The position numbers and the translations under genes were made by a program. Shown here one piece after another: positions 1 to 12,467 of a stretch of 64,000 nucleotides of DNA. Numbering within the stretch: the first letter of the stretch is position 1; every line of letters begins with the position of its first letter. The notes beneath the pieces are model-generated. The model saw only the letters and a list, made by a program, of their open reading frames with translations. It did not search any database and had not been told where the DNA came from. Origin of the DNA: Panopea generosa (lineage: Eukaryota; Mollusca; Bivalvia; Adapedonta; Hiatellidae); the NCBI GenBank assembly GCA_029582155.1, contig CM055909.1:49912412-49976411 (forward strand), given 5' to 3'.

Positions 1-184
1 ATCCACCACTTTAAACACAGATAATACTCTCCTTTAAATAAGAATTAAGTAACACAAGAAGTAGATATGGACTTAACCAGTTTTGTCCACAATGAAAGTA
101 AGGAACTATAGAAGAAATTCCTTAATGAATGTTAAAAACCAGAAATGTCTGATTATTTTTTTCTGAACTCACTCTATAAAATCC

Positions 185-632
185 TCAGAAAACTATGCTT
201 GATTTTAAAAGCATTTAGCCTACATGTATCTGTGCACTTATAAAATCCTCAGAAAACGAGTTATGGAGTATCCGGCCCTATGGAAATCTGGCCCCGTTAC
301 TAATCCGGCCCCTAGATGAAACGTCCTTGGAATATCCGGCCCCATTTAGCATAGAAAATCCGGCCCCACACTAATTTTAAAAATAATATCAATTATTATT
401 TGGTATTTCTAATGAAATATTGGAAAGTTATTAGATAATTTGAAACACACATATTAATTACAGTGGGATTGTTATTGAAAACTTACTCTTAACGGGAATT
501 ATATAGTGCATTATTATAATAATCAATGATTGTTAATGAAAAGTAACATTTTGGGGGAATGAAATACTTATGATTTATAATTCAATATAATAATTAATTA
601 ATTAATTAATTAATATAATCATAAACAATGTA

Positions 633-723
<91 letters not shown>

Positions 724-1428
724 GGTTATAAGTGAAAAAAAATTGTCATTAATCATTATAATTTGAAAGAAGACAAGTATGCCTGATATAAAAGATTGTG
801 CATGCACTCGATACAATTGTATTGTTATTGTAAATAATGCCCCCACTGGTCTTATTGATATTTATTGCGTGTGTCATCTTCAGTTAGATTGGTTTGTAAA
901 ATGGCATATATGTATGCAAACCTTCAAATGCTTCTTTGTTTTTGAAATCTATAATATGATCGTAATAGATTTGAGATACAAATATTTGCGTACCAACTCT
1001 GTTTATATGTATCGAACAAACGTTGTTTAATTAACTCAAAGGGTATATCTATTTCAAATTGGTATAACCAAATGTTAGGAAAACCAAGGTGATCATGTTA
1101 TTTTTTAATTTGGTCTGCCCATTTGGTTTAATTGAAATTATTATTTTCAAAATCATTTTTTTAACATGATATAAACTTTTTTGGTTAACATATTAATGTC
1201 TATTTTTTTAAGTATGTATTGTTTATGATAAATAACCCTAATATTGCTATTAAAAAAAATAAAAAGTAGGCCCGGATGGACCATGTTAAATGGGGCCGGA
1301 TTCTCCAGGGGCCGGATAATCTTGGGGCCGGATTCTCCATGGCCATTTTGGAGTGGGGCCGGATTTTCCAGGTTCTTCAGAAAACTATGCTTGATTTTAA
1401 AAGCATTTAACCTACATGTATCTGTGCA
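185..1428. mobile_element. Foldback-type element with GGGGCCGGA-rich inverted ends, flanked by ~50-base direct repeats
   Basis: The left part (about 260-375) carries several TCCGGCCCC motifs and the right part (about 1270-1370) carries the same motif inverted, GGGGCCGGA, several times; the reverse complement of the right end aligns with the left end over about 100 bases with gaps. Outside these, a ~50-base stretch beginning CAGAAAACTATGCTTG is present at 185-236 and again at 1378-1428 with one difference. The interior is AT-rich without a convincing gene. I infer a non-autonomous inverted-repeat element; the flanking repeat is too long for an ordinary target-site duplication. Confidence 0.55.
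590..718. repeat. Compound microsatellite (AATT)n, (TGTC)n, (TC)n
   Basis: An AATT run at about 590-616 is followed by TGTC repeats at 632-664 and a long TC run to about 717. Open frames crossing it encode only RE or TDRQ repeats and are not genes. Confidence 0.95.
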
Positions 1429-4400
1429 ATCAAAAGCTTAATTTTGATTGGCTATTTAAATTATTGGTCTTAAACAGTCATCAATCACAAACATTTGCCT
1501 CAGGGCAATGCAGCTGCAGAGAGCCATATATCACACTCTTGTGCTAATGAATGGCAATATAACATAAGATTATGTAATAACTTCCTGTGCTTATTAAGGA
1601 CAGGATACCAAATAATCCTATAGTTACCAAAAACATATAATAAGTAACCCTAGTTACCAAAGGCATATAGTGGGTTACAAATGGACAAAATGCCTGTAAG
1701 AATAACTGATTAACAGTTAGTTACCAAAAGTTACCAAATATTAGCAAGCAACCACAGTTAACCACAGTTACCAAAGACATATAGTGGGTTACAAATGGAC
1801 ATACTTGTGCAGAGGTGCACATTTTGGGCCATATATGAGTGGCACAGGCCCTATCTTGATACAGCGTTTGGATAGCTATACAGTATATAGAAAATAATGG
1901 AAAGGTAGGACACTTCTTAAAGACATATCTGGTGTGAAGGGAGAAACCACAGGACATTTAGTAAGTAAATAAAACCAAGATTTCGGATTAAAGTTTGTCT
2001 CGATATCTTATAAGAAAACATCGAATAAACATATGTTAATTTAGACAGCCGGAATATATTTAGCCACTGAACGGATTTTTGTGAAACTTCAGTAGACCAC
2101 AGTGCTTATTACCTGGATTACTAAACTTAAAGGCAATGTCAAAGGATTTTTATCTTTATCAGTGTTTTCTCCAGAGCGCGTTTCTTGTGTTTGTGACGCA
2201 ATTAAATCTCATTTGATGCAATCAAGTTTGCTCAGTGCGTCCACTAAGACGCAACCTTAAAAATACAGAAATTTAAACTACACAGATTTGTTTCGGCAAG
2301 TGGGTTTCAGAGTTATTATTTTCACACTGCTAGCAGTTTTGACAGATGACGTGGTATGATTCAGGGAAACCCCGGTCACGCGTTTTACTAAATTACGTAA
2401 ACGCTTTAATTGGTTATTAACGCTATATTGATGCAATCGTATGGACAATTATGATCACGTACATAATTTTCCGCGAAGCATATTGTAGTTTAAAGAAAGT
2501 ATCTTTGAAAACAAATGTACACTGCAACAATAGCACTGATATATACTGGTTATACCTATAACTTCACCAGCTATGTAAATGACGACATCAATAATAAAGT
2601 TACTTTATTGTCTTGAATAATCCTTTTAAAAGTTATTTCTTGTAACTATACCTTTGAAAACGATAAACTCATGAAAAGACAGTGGTTAAAAATTTATGTT
2701 ATAAAGTCGGCCATTTTAATTTTTCCTGGTAAACATATTACCGCGAATTGGCCATTCAGACGGTTAGATATGGTGCCATCGGGTAAAATACTGCTACTGG
2801 ATTAAATTTTCAAATAATTTTAAGTAAGTCCTGTATGAAAAATATAATAAAAAATTCAAATCAACATAAACAGTGAGTTTTGTACACTTAATAATTTTTG
2901 CACTGATTCTAGTTTTGTTAAAACGAGGGTACACAAATGTTGACCCTCTCCCAAGAAATCTTACTGGTGTACAGTATTTTAAGTGCACCCATCCATTTCA
3001 ATTGTCACACTGTCCCTAGGTAAGAAATTCTAAGTGCGCATGTGTGAGATAATGCTATTATATGGGCAATCGTGGTAATACGTATATCGCGGTATTAGGT
3101 ATATAAGGGATATACCCAGTTTTAGGTTGTTTGTATATAAAGATGAAATGTGCAGATCGTGAAACTTGTAAAAAAATGTTGTTTAAAATGTACGGACGAT
3201 ACTCTATCTGAAAAACTTTTTATTTTGTTTTCTATAAGGTATCAAGACGTGCATGCACGACATTTTAATACCAGTTTAAACATCGGACAGTCCATGTTTT
3301 ATGACAGTATTCCCAGTTTTGTTAAGTTACCGTTAAAATGTTTTAATATTTTTAAGGTAACATTACTCTAAAATGGGTATGAGCCAGACGAGAAATGCTT
3401 ATATATATGGGAAAATGAAAGTTTTGTTTTCCGAGGAGTATAATGCTTAGTAACGCTAAAGAGGTAGCTCAGCTGAATTATAAAATATTGAAATTAATAA
3501 TTTTAGTGTTTTTCTTTAAAAATAGTTAGAGCAGTTGATGCTTGAGCTGGAGCCATGACATTTGAAAAGTTCATGGCCCTGTGGCCATGATCATAAAAAC
3601 TGTCGTTAGGAAGGAAAAGACAACTAGTTTCTAGTTGTTGTAACTTGTTGGGCCAGAAGTTAAACATTGATTTGGAAGTTAAATTGTTTTGAAGTTGTTT
3701 ACTTCAGTTGCAATTATGATTTTAAAATTTGTGTGAAATAGGAAGTAAAACTGGTTAAGTAAAATATGACATCTTCACCTCTATTTATTCAAGTTGATTA
3801 AGTTTTAAACTAGTCAATGATGACCCCAAGATTTTGAAAATGACCCCGATATTTTTAGTCAGTGGGTCACCAATGACCCCCAAAATTTGGAGCTGGATAA
3901 AACACTGCTTTACTATATATATATATTCATTCAGCCTCAATTCAATTTTTTTTATAATTTATAATATAGCGACTTTTTTCTGACATACTGTCTTAAAATG
4001 TTGTATCAAAGTTTATAAACTATTCTCTAGATTGAATTCTTATCATCAACTGTAAACAGTCATATAAAGTGAACAATTTGCTAATACATGTAGTATACAA
4101 ATTATCTGTTGTTTCAGCTTTAACAGCTTACACTGGGACTGGAGGCCTTTTACAAATGAAGAGATCTTAAAAGACCTCCAAATGGTAATCTAGCTGTAAT
4201 GGTCCAAAATCTGGTGTGCCTCACCAGTGACAATATCTTCGAAAAAAGGTAGGGAAAATTACCGTATTGATTAGTATTCCTGGTATTATAAATGAAATAC
4301 AGTACTGAATTCATTAATAAATTTGCATCTTAAATTTCTCCATTTTATTCAAAACATCGAGGCATTGCATCTTGATAGATAGGTATTTAATTTATTGTTA

Positions 4401-4631
4401 ATCATTTGTTCAATTTAAGAACTGGTAGAAGTCAATATTTTTGCATGATATTTACCTAAGCTATAAGTTAACTGAGTGATATATCAAACTGATATCTTGA
4501 ACTAGCCAAATCAGATAATCAATGTGTTAGATGTGTCCCTTTTTGCTAGATGGACACTTCAAAATGGAACGCTTTATCTGTGGTCACATGTTGTTGTCAG
4601 TCATTTATCGGGTTCTCAGGGTTTGTTTTTT

Positions 4632-4633
<2 letters not shown>
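1429..4633. other. AT-rich spacer, no gene recognised
   Basis: I see no coding exon here. A ~40-base motif (AGTTACCAAAGRCATATAGT followed by GGGTTACAAATGGAC) occurs at about 1651-1686 and 1767-1802, and a stretch near 3070-3115 with CGCGGTATTAGGTATAT resembles one at 48830-48870. A short TA run lies near 3915. Confidence 0.5.

Positions 4634-4664
<31 letters not shown>
4634..4664. repeat. Poly-G tract, 31 bases
   Basis: Uninterrupted G run followed by CGGG. Its length is likely variable and is prone to sequencing error. Confidence 0.9.
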
Positions 4665-5024
4665 CGGGATGGGGATTACAATCTACTACATGTCCAATAT
4701 ATATTTCAAATAGCCAATATGTCTTGTTTTGTGTATGCCCTATTTCAGAAGTTATATTTCAGACCTTGCTGACGTTTTCAGGTAAAAAAAACCAGTGAAA
4801 ACTCATTCATAATTTAAGACTGGAGTATAGCTCAGAATGGCTGAAAAGCCATCTCCTGCAATCTAAATTTCAAAATTTTCCATGATGGAGGCCCCTTGAA
4901 ACAACCTTCTCGTACTCTCCCCCCACTCGCGCCATTGGCGCTCGTTTCTTGCTGGTTTCATTCACAAGTTGGATACTGCTTCTTCATAATTTACTACTTT
5001 GAAACATTTGATAACTGGTTCTAC

Positions 5025-5545
5025 TGGTCAAAGGCCACGGGGCTTATGTCCTGATAAATGGTCTGTCGTCCGTTAACCTTTTTCTTTTAGACATGATAGC
5101 ACCTTCATTAAGGCCTAGAACGTAGATATTTTACATGTAGCATTGAATGGATGTTCCCTAAAAGATTTGTTTAAGTCTGGTCCCTGGAGTAAAATTTGAG
5201 GCTGCCACAAGGGTCACTATTTTACATAGGGAAAATGTTGTAGACGCGATAGCACCTTCATTTTTCATTGATCTTGGACAAGGTCTTGAACCAGCATGAT
5301 TCGACCACAAATGCCCCCACAACAAGGCTTATATAGAGACACAAGGCACATTTTAAGCGAAATTTTAAAATACATACATTTTCTCTGAAAGCTCAAGGCT
5401 TAAATATTTTACGCGTAGCATTGTATGGTGGTCTCCTAAAAGATTTGTTCAAGCGAAACTTACAAAAAACATTTTCTCTGCAATGTACATCTGTCCATTT
5501 GTTGCCAGTAGAGCAATTCAGGTCCTCTTGGGCCCCTTGTTCATT
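5025..5545 (+). mobile_element. Dispersed repeat, copy 1 (second copy at about 14400-14706)
   Basis: The segment begins near GGCTTATGTC and ends GCCAGTAGAGCAATTCAGG. The same ordered blocks occur at 14400-14706, including the phrases on the tail of 'CTTGAACCAGC', 'ACATTTTCTCTGAAAG' and the same terminal block followed by TCCTCTTG. It has no coding capacity and is a non-autonomous interspersed repeat of unknown class. Confidence 0.6.
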
Positions 5546-5689
5546 CATACATTTTATTTTCATATTATAATTTTAGTTTCCTTTTTTATATTTTCGTGGA
5601 AAATGATGATAGGTACAGAAGAGAAAATAAAAAACTATATTTCTTATGACTGAATAGACTTATGTGAATGTATTTGGGGTGATTTATTG

Positions 5690-6045
5690 TTGCTGACATA
5701 ACGGTGAATACCTATGTGTATTTCATGGTTCCCACCCCCATGAGGTCTTAGGGGCGGGGCCAAAACAGTCAAATTCAAGGTAGACTTTAAGAATCGTCTT
5801 ACTATTATAGGAAGCACTCAGAAACAAATTGTGAGCATGATTATTGACGACTATAAGTCCTTTATAAATTTGTATATTTCATGGCCCTGGGTCTCACGGT
5901 TTGGCTCTGGGGGCGGGGCCTACTTTACTAAATCTATATTTATGAGAAATTGACAAAAATCGTTATTTCTTACAACTGAATACACTTATGTGAATGTTTT
6001 TTGGATAATCAGGTGACCGTTAAGGCCCATGGGCCTCTTGTATAT
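5690..6045 (+). mobile_element. Partial copy of the GGTCACCTGA-ended element
   Basis: It shares with 15669-16612 the blocks GGGGCGGGGCCAAAACAGTC, 'GGAAGCACT.AGAAACAAAT' and the end TCAGGTGACCGTTAAGGCCC. Only the right part of the element is present, with two of its internal tandem modules. Confidence 0.65.
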
Positions 6046-6049
6046 ATTA

Positions 6050-6945
6050 TATGTAGTGTGTATACATGCATAAATATTTTTTTTCCAGTGACAAACTGGT
6101 ATGGAACATTGCTGTGAAGTGAGACATGGAATAATATAGCTTAGTTGGAAGAAAAGTAAACCTTGAAATAGATGGTACAGTTATATCCCTTAAACCTGAA
6201 GAGAACAAGTGACAAAATCATACACTGAAGTTCAACATTACATGCTGATGAGATGTCAGTTAAACACATGAACATTTTTCGGAAAAATGTGCTGTTGTCC
6301 CGACTGATATTGCTATGATAATGGAGAAATTAAAGGGAGTTTACAGATTATTTGCTACATATGTTATGAGAAGGAAGTATTTACAAAAAGGAAAATGCAG
6401 ACTAACAACATTGTGATGCTCCTGTTGGAAGACAACAATTACTGTGACTGATTTAAGAATCTAGTATGTAAAAGTGAACCATCAATGAAAGAAATCTGCT
6501 TTCTCATCATGATTGATATAAATGTGCTTAGATTTATTTCATTGTTCATTACTATTCGCTCTCATGAGCCAAAAGATCTTGAGTTATTATGTGATCAGCT
6601 TGTGTCAGTCATATTATTTTATTTGTCTTTCAATCTTTCACCTTTGCTATCTATGGTAGTTTTTGTCTAGAGCATGCAATGAAAGACACAGTATGTTTAC
6701 AAAATAATTTATTATGATGTCTGTCCCATTGAGTACAATGATAAACAGATTTATTTGATAGTTTTAAACAAACTTTAAAAGGATTCATGGAGGGAAGTAA
6801 AAAATAAATGAATACATGAGATAGATGTACAAATAGATTGTTTATATTTGTAATATTTTTGAAATATTAACAGTTACTGTCATACCTTTCTCATAATTTG
6901 TTTGTATGGCATTTTATGCCTTATAAACTCACCTTGCCAAAGGTT
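6050..6945. other. Spacer, no gene recognised
   Basis: AT-rich sequence with only short open frames (61 codons at 6485-6670) lacking recognisable content or a clear exon border pair. Confidence 0.4.
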
Positions 6946-7172
6946 TTAACCCTTTGCTCCATAAGTTTTTCTTGGACTCTCATAATTGAAAGCATTAATT
7001 CACCACATATCAACAATGGGTGAATTATGTTTATATTAACTGACAGAGTAGAAAACAGTGCAGGAAGTGTTCAGATTGCTCGTTATGAGCAATCTGAACT
7101 CTTCCTGCACTGTTTTCAAAAGCCTTATGTGATTGGTGCGGGAAAACGCGTCCCTATGGAGTAAAGGGTTAA
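6946..7172. mobile_element. piggyBac-like MITE with TTAA target sites and internal hairpin
   Basis: TTAA at 6946-6949 and at 7169-7172 bound the element. The termini are inverted: CCCTTTGCTCCATA at 6950 against CCCTTTACTCCATA on the other strand at 7168. Inside is a 31-base stem (7051-7081 against 7087-7117, one mismatch) with a 5-base loop. TTAA targets and a CCCTTTGC terminus are typical of piggyBac-type elements. No transposase is encoded. A decayed relative lies at 63655-63861. Confidence 0.75.
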
Positions 7173-7424
7173 GTGAGCTATAATTCTGATCACTTTTTGT
7201 CCATCTGTCTGTCAACAATTTCTATAAACGACATCTGCGATACCGCTGGGGAGATTTTCACCGAAATAAGTATGAACGCTTCAAGCATTCTTACATCAAG
7301 CTTCTCATGTTTGTTAAAGTTACCGACTGATCTAATGTTAAACATGAGTTTTCATATGTTTAACATATTTTTAAAGCATAAATTAGAACATATGTTAAAC
7401 ATACTTGCATTATTTTCATGAAAA

Positions 7425-7830
7425 ATATACATATTTAAACGTACTTGTATGTTAAACGTGCGTGGTACTATTTCCAAAAAAACATATGTATTCAAACGGA
7501 TGTTAAACGTACGTGGTACTATGTTCATGAAAAACGTACGTATTGGAACATATTATGTTTAACATGTATACGTTAAATGTATGGCCACAAACGTATGTTA
7601 AACGCGCGTGGTACTATTTATATGTAAACATATGTTTTGGCACGTACGTTAAACAGAAACGTATGTTAAACGCGCGTGGTACTATTTATATGTAAACGTA
7701 TGTTTTGGCACGTACGTTAAACATATGTTTAACATACGTTAAACGTATGGCCAGAAACGTATGTTAAACGCGCGTGGTACTGTTTATATGTAAACGTATG
7801 TTTGGCACGTACGTTAAACATAAGTATAAG
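7425..7830. repeat. Palindrome-rich tandem repeat (GTTAAACGCGCGTGGTAC family)
   Basis: About five imperfect units carry the core GTTAAACGCGCGTGGTACTA followed by TATGTAAACGTATG and GCACGTACGTTAAAC. The sub-motifs ACGTACGT, CATATG and GTTTAAC are self-complementary, so single strands can fold repeatedly. No gene is present. Confidence 0.75.
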
Positions 7831-8503
7831 TTTTTTTTCTTAAAGTGCTTTATGAATGTGGGTTCATTCTGCAGGTAGCTATCACGATTCGATCGCAATT
7901 TGTCTGACATTCGAGCTTATAGAAGATTTTATTTCCTCGCCATAGGTCAGTTTGGGTCGAGGCCATCCCAAATGAACCCCAATTAACCGTACAGTTTCAT
8001 ATAAATGTATGCATTAGTCACAAATGACCATGAGCAAACAGATAACAAAATAACAATAATGCAAACATGTGTGTGTTCTTCCTTTATATTTAAATGTATT
8101 CCTGTGTAAAGAAAACATTTCTCCAAATGCTATTATAAGTTAGATATATTTTATACTTTTCAACTTATTCCTTTAGTTTGATTTGCTGTTCAATTTTAAA
8201 TAAACACACAGTTATGTAATTTTAACAACAGGAGAGTGTTGTTAAATTTAAAAAATGAATGCCAAAAGCTTTGAATATATATGTTGCTAAGTTTTTAATC
8301 AGAGTTTTGTTAACATACTTTAATAACTCGACGGTCTTATACATACTGCGGTTTCTTAAAAAATAAGACTTTAAGTACTGACATGTTATGTTATTCAATA
8401 CACTGCATACAAACAAAAGTGAAATTCGTCTTCCAAGATATTACATATTCTGCACTTTCTGTTTTCTCTGGGATCTTTTTTTTTCATCGTCCTGTTTCTA
8501 TTT

Positions 8504-8722
8504 CTAACATATGCGCAGATACTCTACTTTTCTAAATTTTGGAATGTTCACTATTTCTAAATATAACTGAAAATTAAAAGTAGAAAAATGTTGCCGGAAA
8601 AATGTTGCCGGTGAGGAACTATTTAATCGTTCATTCAAATTTTGAATAAAATTGTCTCGTAGTCTTTGTTTAAATGTTGAAAGAAATATATTCATATCAC
8701 CCACTCCGTGCGCTAACCACAC
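8504..8722 (-). pseudogene. LINE (non-LTR retrotransposon) ORF2 C-terminal remnant
   Basis: The 72-residue open frame reads like the region downstream of the reverse transcriptase domain in molluscan non-LTR elements: a W-L-x-H-G-V-G-D start, then FKQRLRDNFIQNLNERLNSS, then an aromatic FNFQLYLEIVNIPKFR block. Only this short piece is open and no reverse-transcriptase catalytic motif lies upstream, so it is a dead fragment. Recognition is by remembered family pattern, not by search. Confidence 0.5.
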
Positions 8723-8867
8723 ATGATAAAATCCTTATTTACATAGTGTATCTCTGACAAGCGAGGCCTAATTAGTAATCATAAAACACTTCAAAGTTGT
8801 ACTATGATGATAAAACTGTGTTTAAAAATATCGTATATCAGAGTAAACGTCGTCGTTAAAAACAGGT

Positions 8868-8972
8868 TGTTACTATAGTTCGACGTTTTGTTACTTAGTT
8901 TGACCTTTTGTTACTATAGTTCGACGTTGTGTTACTTAGTTTGACCTTTTGTTACTATAGTTTGGCGTTTTT
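8868..8972 (+). repeat. Short tandem repeat, ~46-base unit
   Basis: About 2.3 copies alternate TTGTTACTATAGTTCGACG with TTGTTACTTAGTTTGACC. Similar phrases about 'AACGACG' recur near 12310-12410. Confidence 0.75.
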
Positions 8973-9449
8973 AGCACGAAGCTATAACACACCTTACCAA
9001 TCGTACAGCCCGCGTTGTAATACAACATCTACGGCTTAAGGCGGAGGGTTTCCAGTTCTGCAGGCGGCGGAGTCGATTTGAGAATGTTTACGTTAAGTGT
9101 TCAATACTTTAATGAAATGCATTTTACTAAAAAAAAAATTCTAAAATCGGAGAAAGTCATCGGATGATTAGTTAAACAATCCTATAGTTGACGGAAGTTA
9201 AGCTCAATTAGTCATTTAATGAATGTGTAAGATTTTCTAAAGTGGTCTATTTGTTATATTGCATGTATAAAAAGTGCGACGAAAACGATCTACACATTTA
9301 TATCAATATATGTAAGGAGTTTAGCTCAGTTAGCGGAAAACCAAACGGATTGTATGACCATTTTCACAACTTCTAAATATGATAATGTAATTTTCAATGA
9401 ACATCTATTTTCTACGGGCATCAAAGGCTTCTCATGTCAGTCACCAGGC

Positions 9450-9625
9450 TCCGCCTCGACCGAGTTGACCAATGCGCTTTCTCGAGAACACTAGCCTCTC
9501 ACTATTATAATCGTAGGCCTGATCCTAGCTCGGTCCGAAATTTTACGTTATGTTTACCAGTTACCTGCAGAAGGACGCTGGTTCTACTCAGATTCAATTT
9601 TCGCCAATAGAATCAGATACTATAT
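9450..9625 (+). mobile_element. SINE family A, diverged copy
   Basis: It has a tRNA-like head remnant (GACCGAGTTGACCAATGCGC), a CCTAGCTCGGTCC 3' acceptor-like end, and the family body 'CAGAAGGACGCTGGTTCTAC'. The same body is seen in copies at 40818, 45955, 50486 and 59990. Confidence 0.6.
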
Positions 9626-9639
9626 ACATCATTCTACCT

Positions 9640-9935
9640 ACATCTACCCCAATATCATTTTTTTAAATACTGTTCTGTAATGATATGACAAATGATATGT
9701 TATGAGTAAGTCTCTGCCCCATTTCATTGTTGGTACCTGCCTCAGCTTCCAACCCTGTTATGTAATAACTAATCAGTTATGAGTAATAATCTGCTCTGCC
9801 ATTCCAACTTTGTACCTGCGCAAGCCCTAAAACACCTGCCATTACTTCTCTTATTAAAAGATAAAATAACTCTAGTAATGCTCGTCCCCATTTTTACTTA
9901 AGCACCTCCCCGATCCCGTCAAAGGACCACCTTAA
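9640..9935. repeat. Degenerate repeat shared with 13760-14400
   Basis: Phrases such as TGCCCCATTTCA, TTGGTACCTGCC and ATTACT-rich spacers recur here and several times at 13780-14400 and 14700-14860. It is a non-coding decayed array. Confidence 0.5.
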
Positions 9936-10517
9936 CATGGATCAGGAGAATCAGCAGAGTTGAACACATCTCAGCATAAATTCATAGAATGTTTTGTTTT
10001 CTTAACCGAACAACCTAAACATCACTGTTTGTTTTAATTTTCTTTTGATTTATTTTTAAATACTAACAGCCTTTGACGGTATGACGACACATTCCTAGTC
10101 CCCAAAAGGGGTTTGGCATTAACGGAAGACAGACGTGTTTGAAACAGGCATGAAACTCCTTTAAAATACGCGTCTATTTGGATCTCCCATTATAACGGCT
10201 TATTCCCCTTTCTAATTTACTGTTTGCTCAACCCCAACCCTTGCTTCCTACTTCCACATTGATGTATTTACTATTTCACTGATATCAATAATTATTATTT
10301 GAAAGAGATAGAGTGTTTCCATATTATTGATATCAAATACTTTTCAGTGACAATGCACAACTAGTCGAGTTACGTTTTTTTTTGTTTCACTATGTTATTG
10401 AGGTCATAAAAGCAATTTATATTGTCTACATTTTGTTGTTTTAAATCATTCACATATATTGCCGTTATAGACAGTGTCTGATAAATAGAAATAAATAGTA
10501 ATAAAAGTCCTGATTAC

Positions 10518-10944
10518 CCTTTTTAATCAAGGCGTCCAGTATCTTATTGGGAATATTTCCTAACTCTCCATCAGCTGCATCTATATAGGATATACCTTGT
10601 AGGTACTTTGGTACTGTACACGGTTCAAGTTTCAGTGGTATGATAAAATTGCCGCTTTTTATTTTCGAATGCAAAGCAGTTCTGGTTTCATAGTTACAAA
10701 AATTACTTCTCTCATAATCTTTGGACAGCACAATCAAAATATTTTCACTTTTCTCTACTGAAATAGTCATGTTTTCTATTGTACTCGCACCTGGTGTAAA
10801 ATCTCTTTCGTGATAACAGCACTTCACTCCAAGTTCTTCCAGGTTTTCAATAATCAATCTTACTTCTTCTGAATTTTCGGTGGCATAAATAACAAAGAAA
10901 TGATAATCTTTGTCATGCGGTAGTTCGGGTATATCGTCAGACAT
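10518..10944 (-). CDS. TIR-domain protein, first coding exon
   Basis: The ATG at 10944 opens a 142-codon exon that is almost entirely one TIR domain. Box 1 is YHFFVIYA (residues 14-21). The box 2 / BB-loop motif is RDFTPGAS (47-54), followed by ENILIVLSKDYERSNFCNYE (67-86), the usual strand and helix carrying the C-x-x-E motif. Glu86 falls where plant and SARM1-type TIR enzymes have their catalytic glutamate, but NADase activity cannot be claimed. TIR domains act in cytosolic signalling downstream of Toll-like and IL-1 receptors or stand alone. The frame runs on to 10465, but the last 16 residues look like intron; GTAATC after codon 142 is a plausible phase-1 donor. The following exon was not found. 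The gene lies head to head with the cysteine-rich receptor. Confidence 0.85.
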
Positions 10945-11498
10945 TATGTCATTTAGATGAGGTTTTGTATATACAGTTGTAACAGTGTCAGTTTCGTTAA
11001 ACCTCTTTTTTCAGAATAACTCTTTATTTCTAATTTTTTTTATCAAAATCACAATAATCGTTAAAGCAACGTTGTAATCACTATTTTGATTAAAATCATA
11101 ACTACATGTATATCCTTATTCGTAGTTTCGTGCAATATTTTCCATAATCTATTCAATAAACTTAAACCAAAACTCAACACTTTACTTTGAACAGTATGTA
11201 TACACGAGTGCATTTCAATAGACATTGAATTTAACCCTAGCGCGCTGTTTTGAAACTACGCATTCTATATTTTAGATGGAACCTACCATATTAGGGATGA
11301 CAGCACATTTATCTGTTACATAAATCATGCAATACAATAGATTCAACATTAATGTGTTACCTGTGTTGGACGAGTCTAACTGTAATAGCGTATTGGGTTT
11401 ATAATTATACTTGTCGTTAAAGGTATTAATAACATTACATATTATGTCGTTGTTAGTGCAGTGTACAGAGAGCAGCCATTTTGATTTCTTAAAAGAAA
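10945..11498. promoter_or_regulatory. Candidate shared (bidirectional) promoter region
   Basis: The 554 bases separate the start codons of two divergently oriented genes, the TIR gene (minus) and the cysteine-rich receptor (plus). It must hold both 5' untranslated regions and probably both core promoters unless untranslated upstream exons exist. No convincing TATA box at a fixed distance was seen. Confidence 0.4.
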
Positions 11499-11543
11499 AT
11501 GAAGCGTATTGGGATATTTCTGCTCTTAGTGAATTTTGTTTAT
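11499..11543 (+). CDS. Cysteine-rich type I membrane receptor-like protein, exon 1 (signal peptide)
   Basis: ATG at 11499 opens MKRIGIFLLLVNFVY, a typical basic-plus-hydrophobic signal peptide, and ends in phase 0 at a consensus donor GTAAGT (11544-11549). The next exon in the same phase begins at 16928 after a pyrimidine-rich tract ending AAG. Joining them places DLTTACNDSQC directly after the signal peptide, which is where a mature secreted N terminus is expected. The large exon has no usable methionine of its own near its start, which supports this distant first exon. The join is inferred from phase and content, with no transcript evidence. Confidence 0.65.
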
Positions 11544-12467
11544 GTAAGTTAACTTTTAATACTTTTTAACGTTTTAATTTCATTTTTAGCTCGAATTTTT
11601 TAAAAAAATGGAGCTGTTGGTTTTTAAATGTTTTAGGCATGCTCATATATCTCAGTAATCATACAAGAAAGAAACATAAGATGAGTTTTCACTACCATAA
11701 CGGGGACTCAAAAGGCCCAATATCTAAGCAGAGGTACTATAATTAATTAAATAATAAATACAAACAAAAGAGTATGAGATAATAAAAGAAGAAAAATTCA
11801 ATAAATCAATGAAAAAAGTAAGAATCAATGAAAAATAAGTGAAAACTGGTCGTTTGTTGACCGGGGTAAATAATAAAGAAAGGCAATAAATGTCAAAGGT
11901 CAAGTCGCAAAAGGAACCGGAAACTGATTTGTAGCTTCTACCTAAAACGCTTATTGTGTACAAATATCTACAAAAATACACAGCATATTTATATCTTAAA
12001 ATTAATTAACATAATATTATCTGTTTAATGACATGCCCTTTAAGTTTTATATAACACTTTTTCGTTTTAAACTTTATTGCTTTTTCACGTTATTTTTATC
12101 ATTTATTTGTTCAGTAAATAATAAGAGAATATACAATTTGAAAATACTGTTAGTTGAATTACGCCATGATGAAAAACCGATACATGTTACTATTTATATT
12201 AATAAAGTAAAACCGTTTAAATATGTAATTAAATATAAATCTGGTCTTTATATATTTAAAAATATATCATAAAAATTATATTTATTTCACTTTAACTTAT
12301 ATCGCATGTTTGTTTTTACTTTTAGCAACGAAATATAATTTTTGCCTGTAGCGACGTTTTGTGTTACTTTTAACAACGCAAATGTTTCTACCTTTAACGA
12401 CGTTCGTTTTATACAACTATCTACCGCTTAAGTGGTCAATTGTTCAAATTATTTATCCAAGGAAAAT

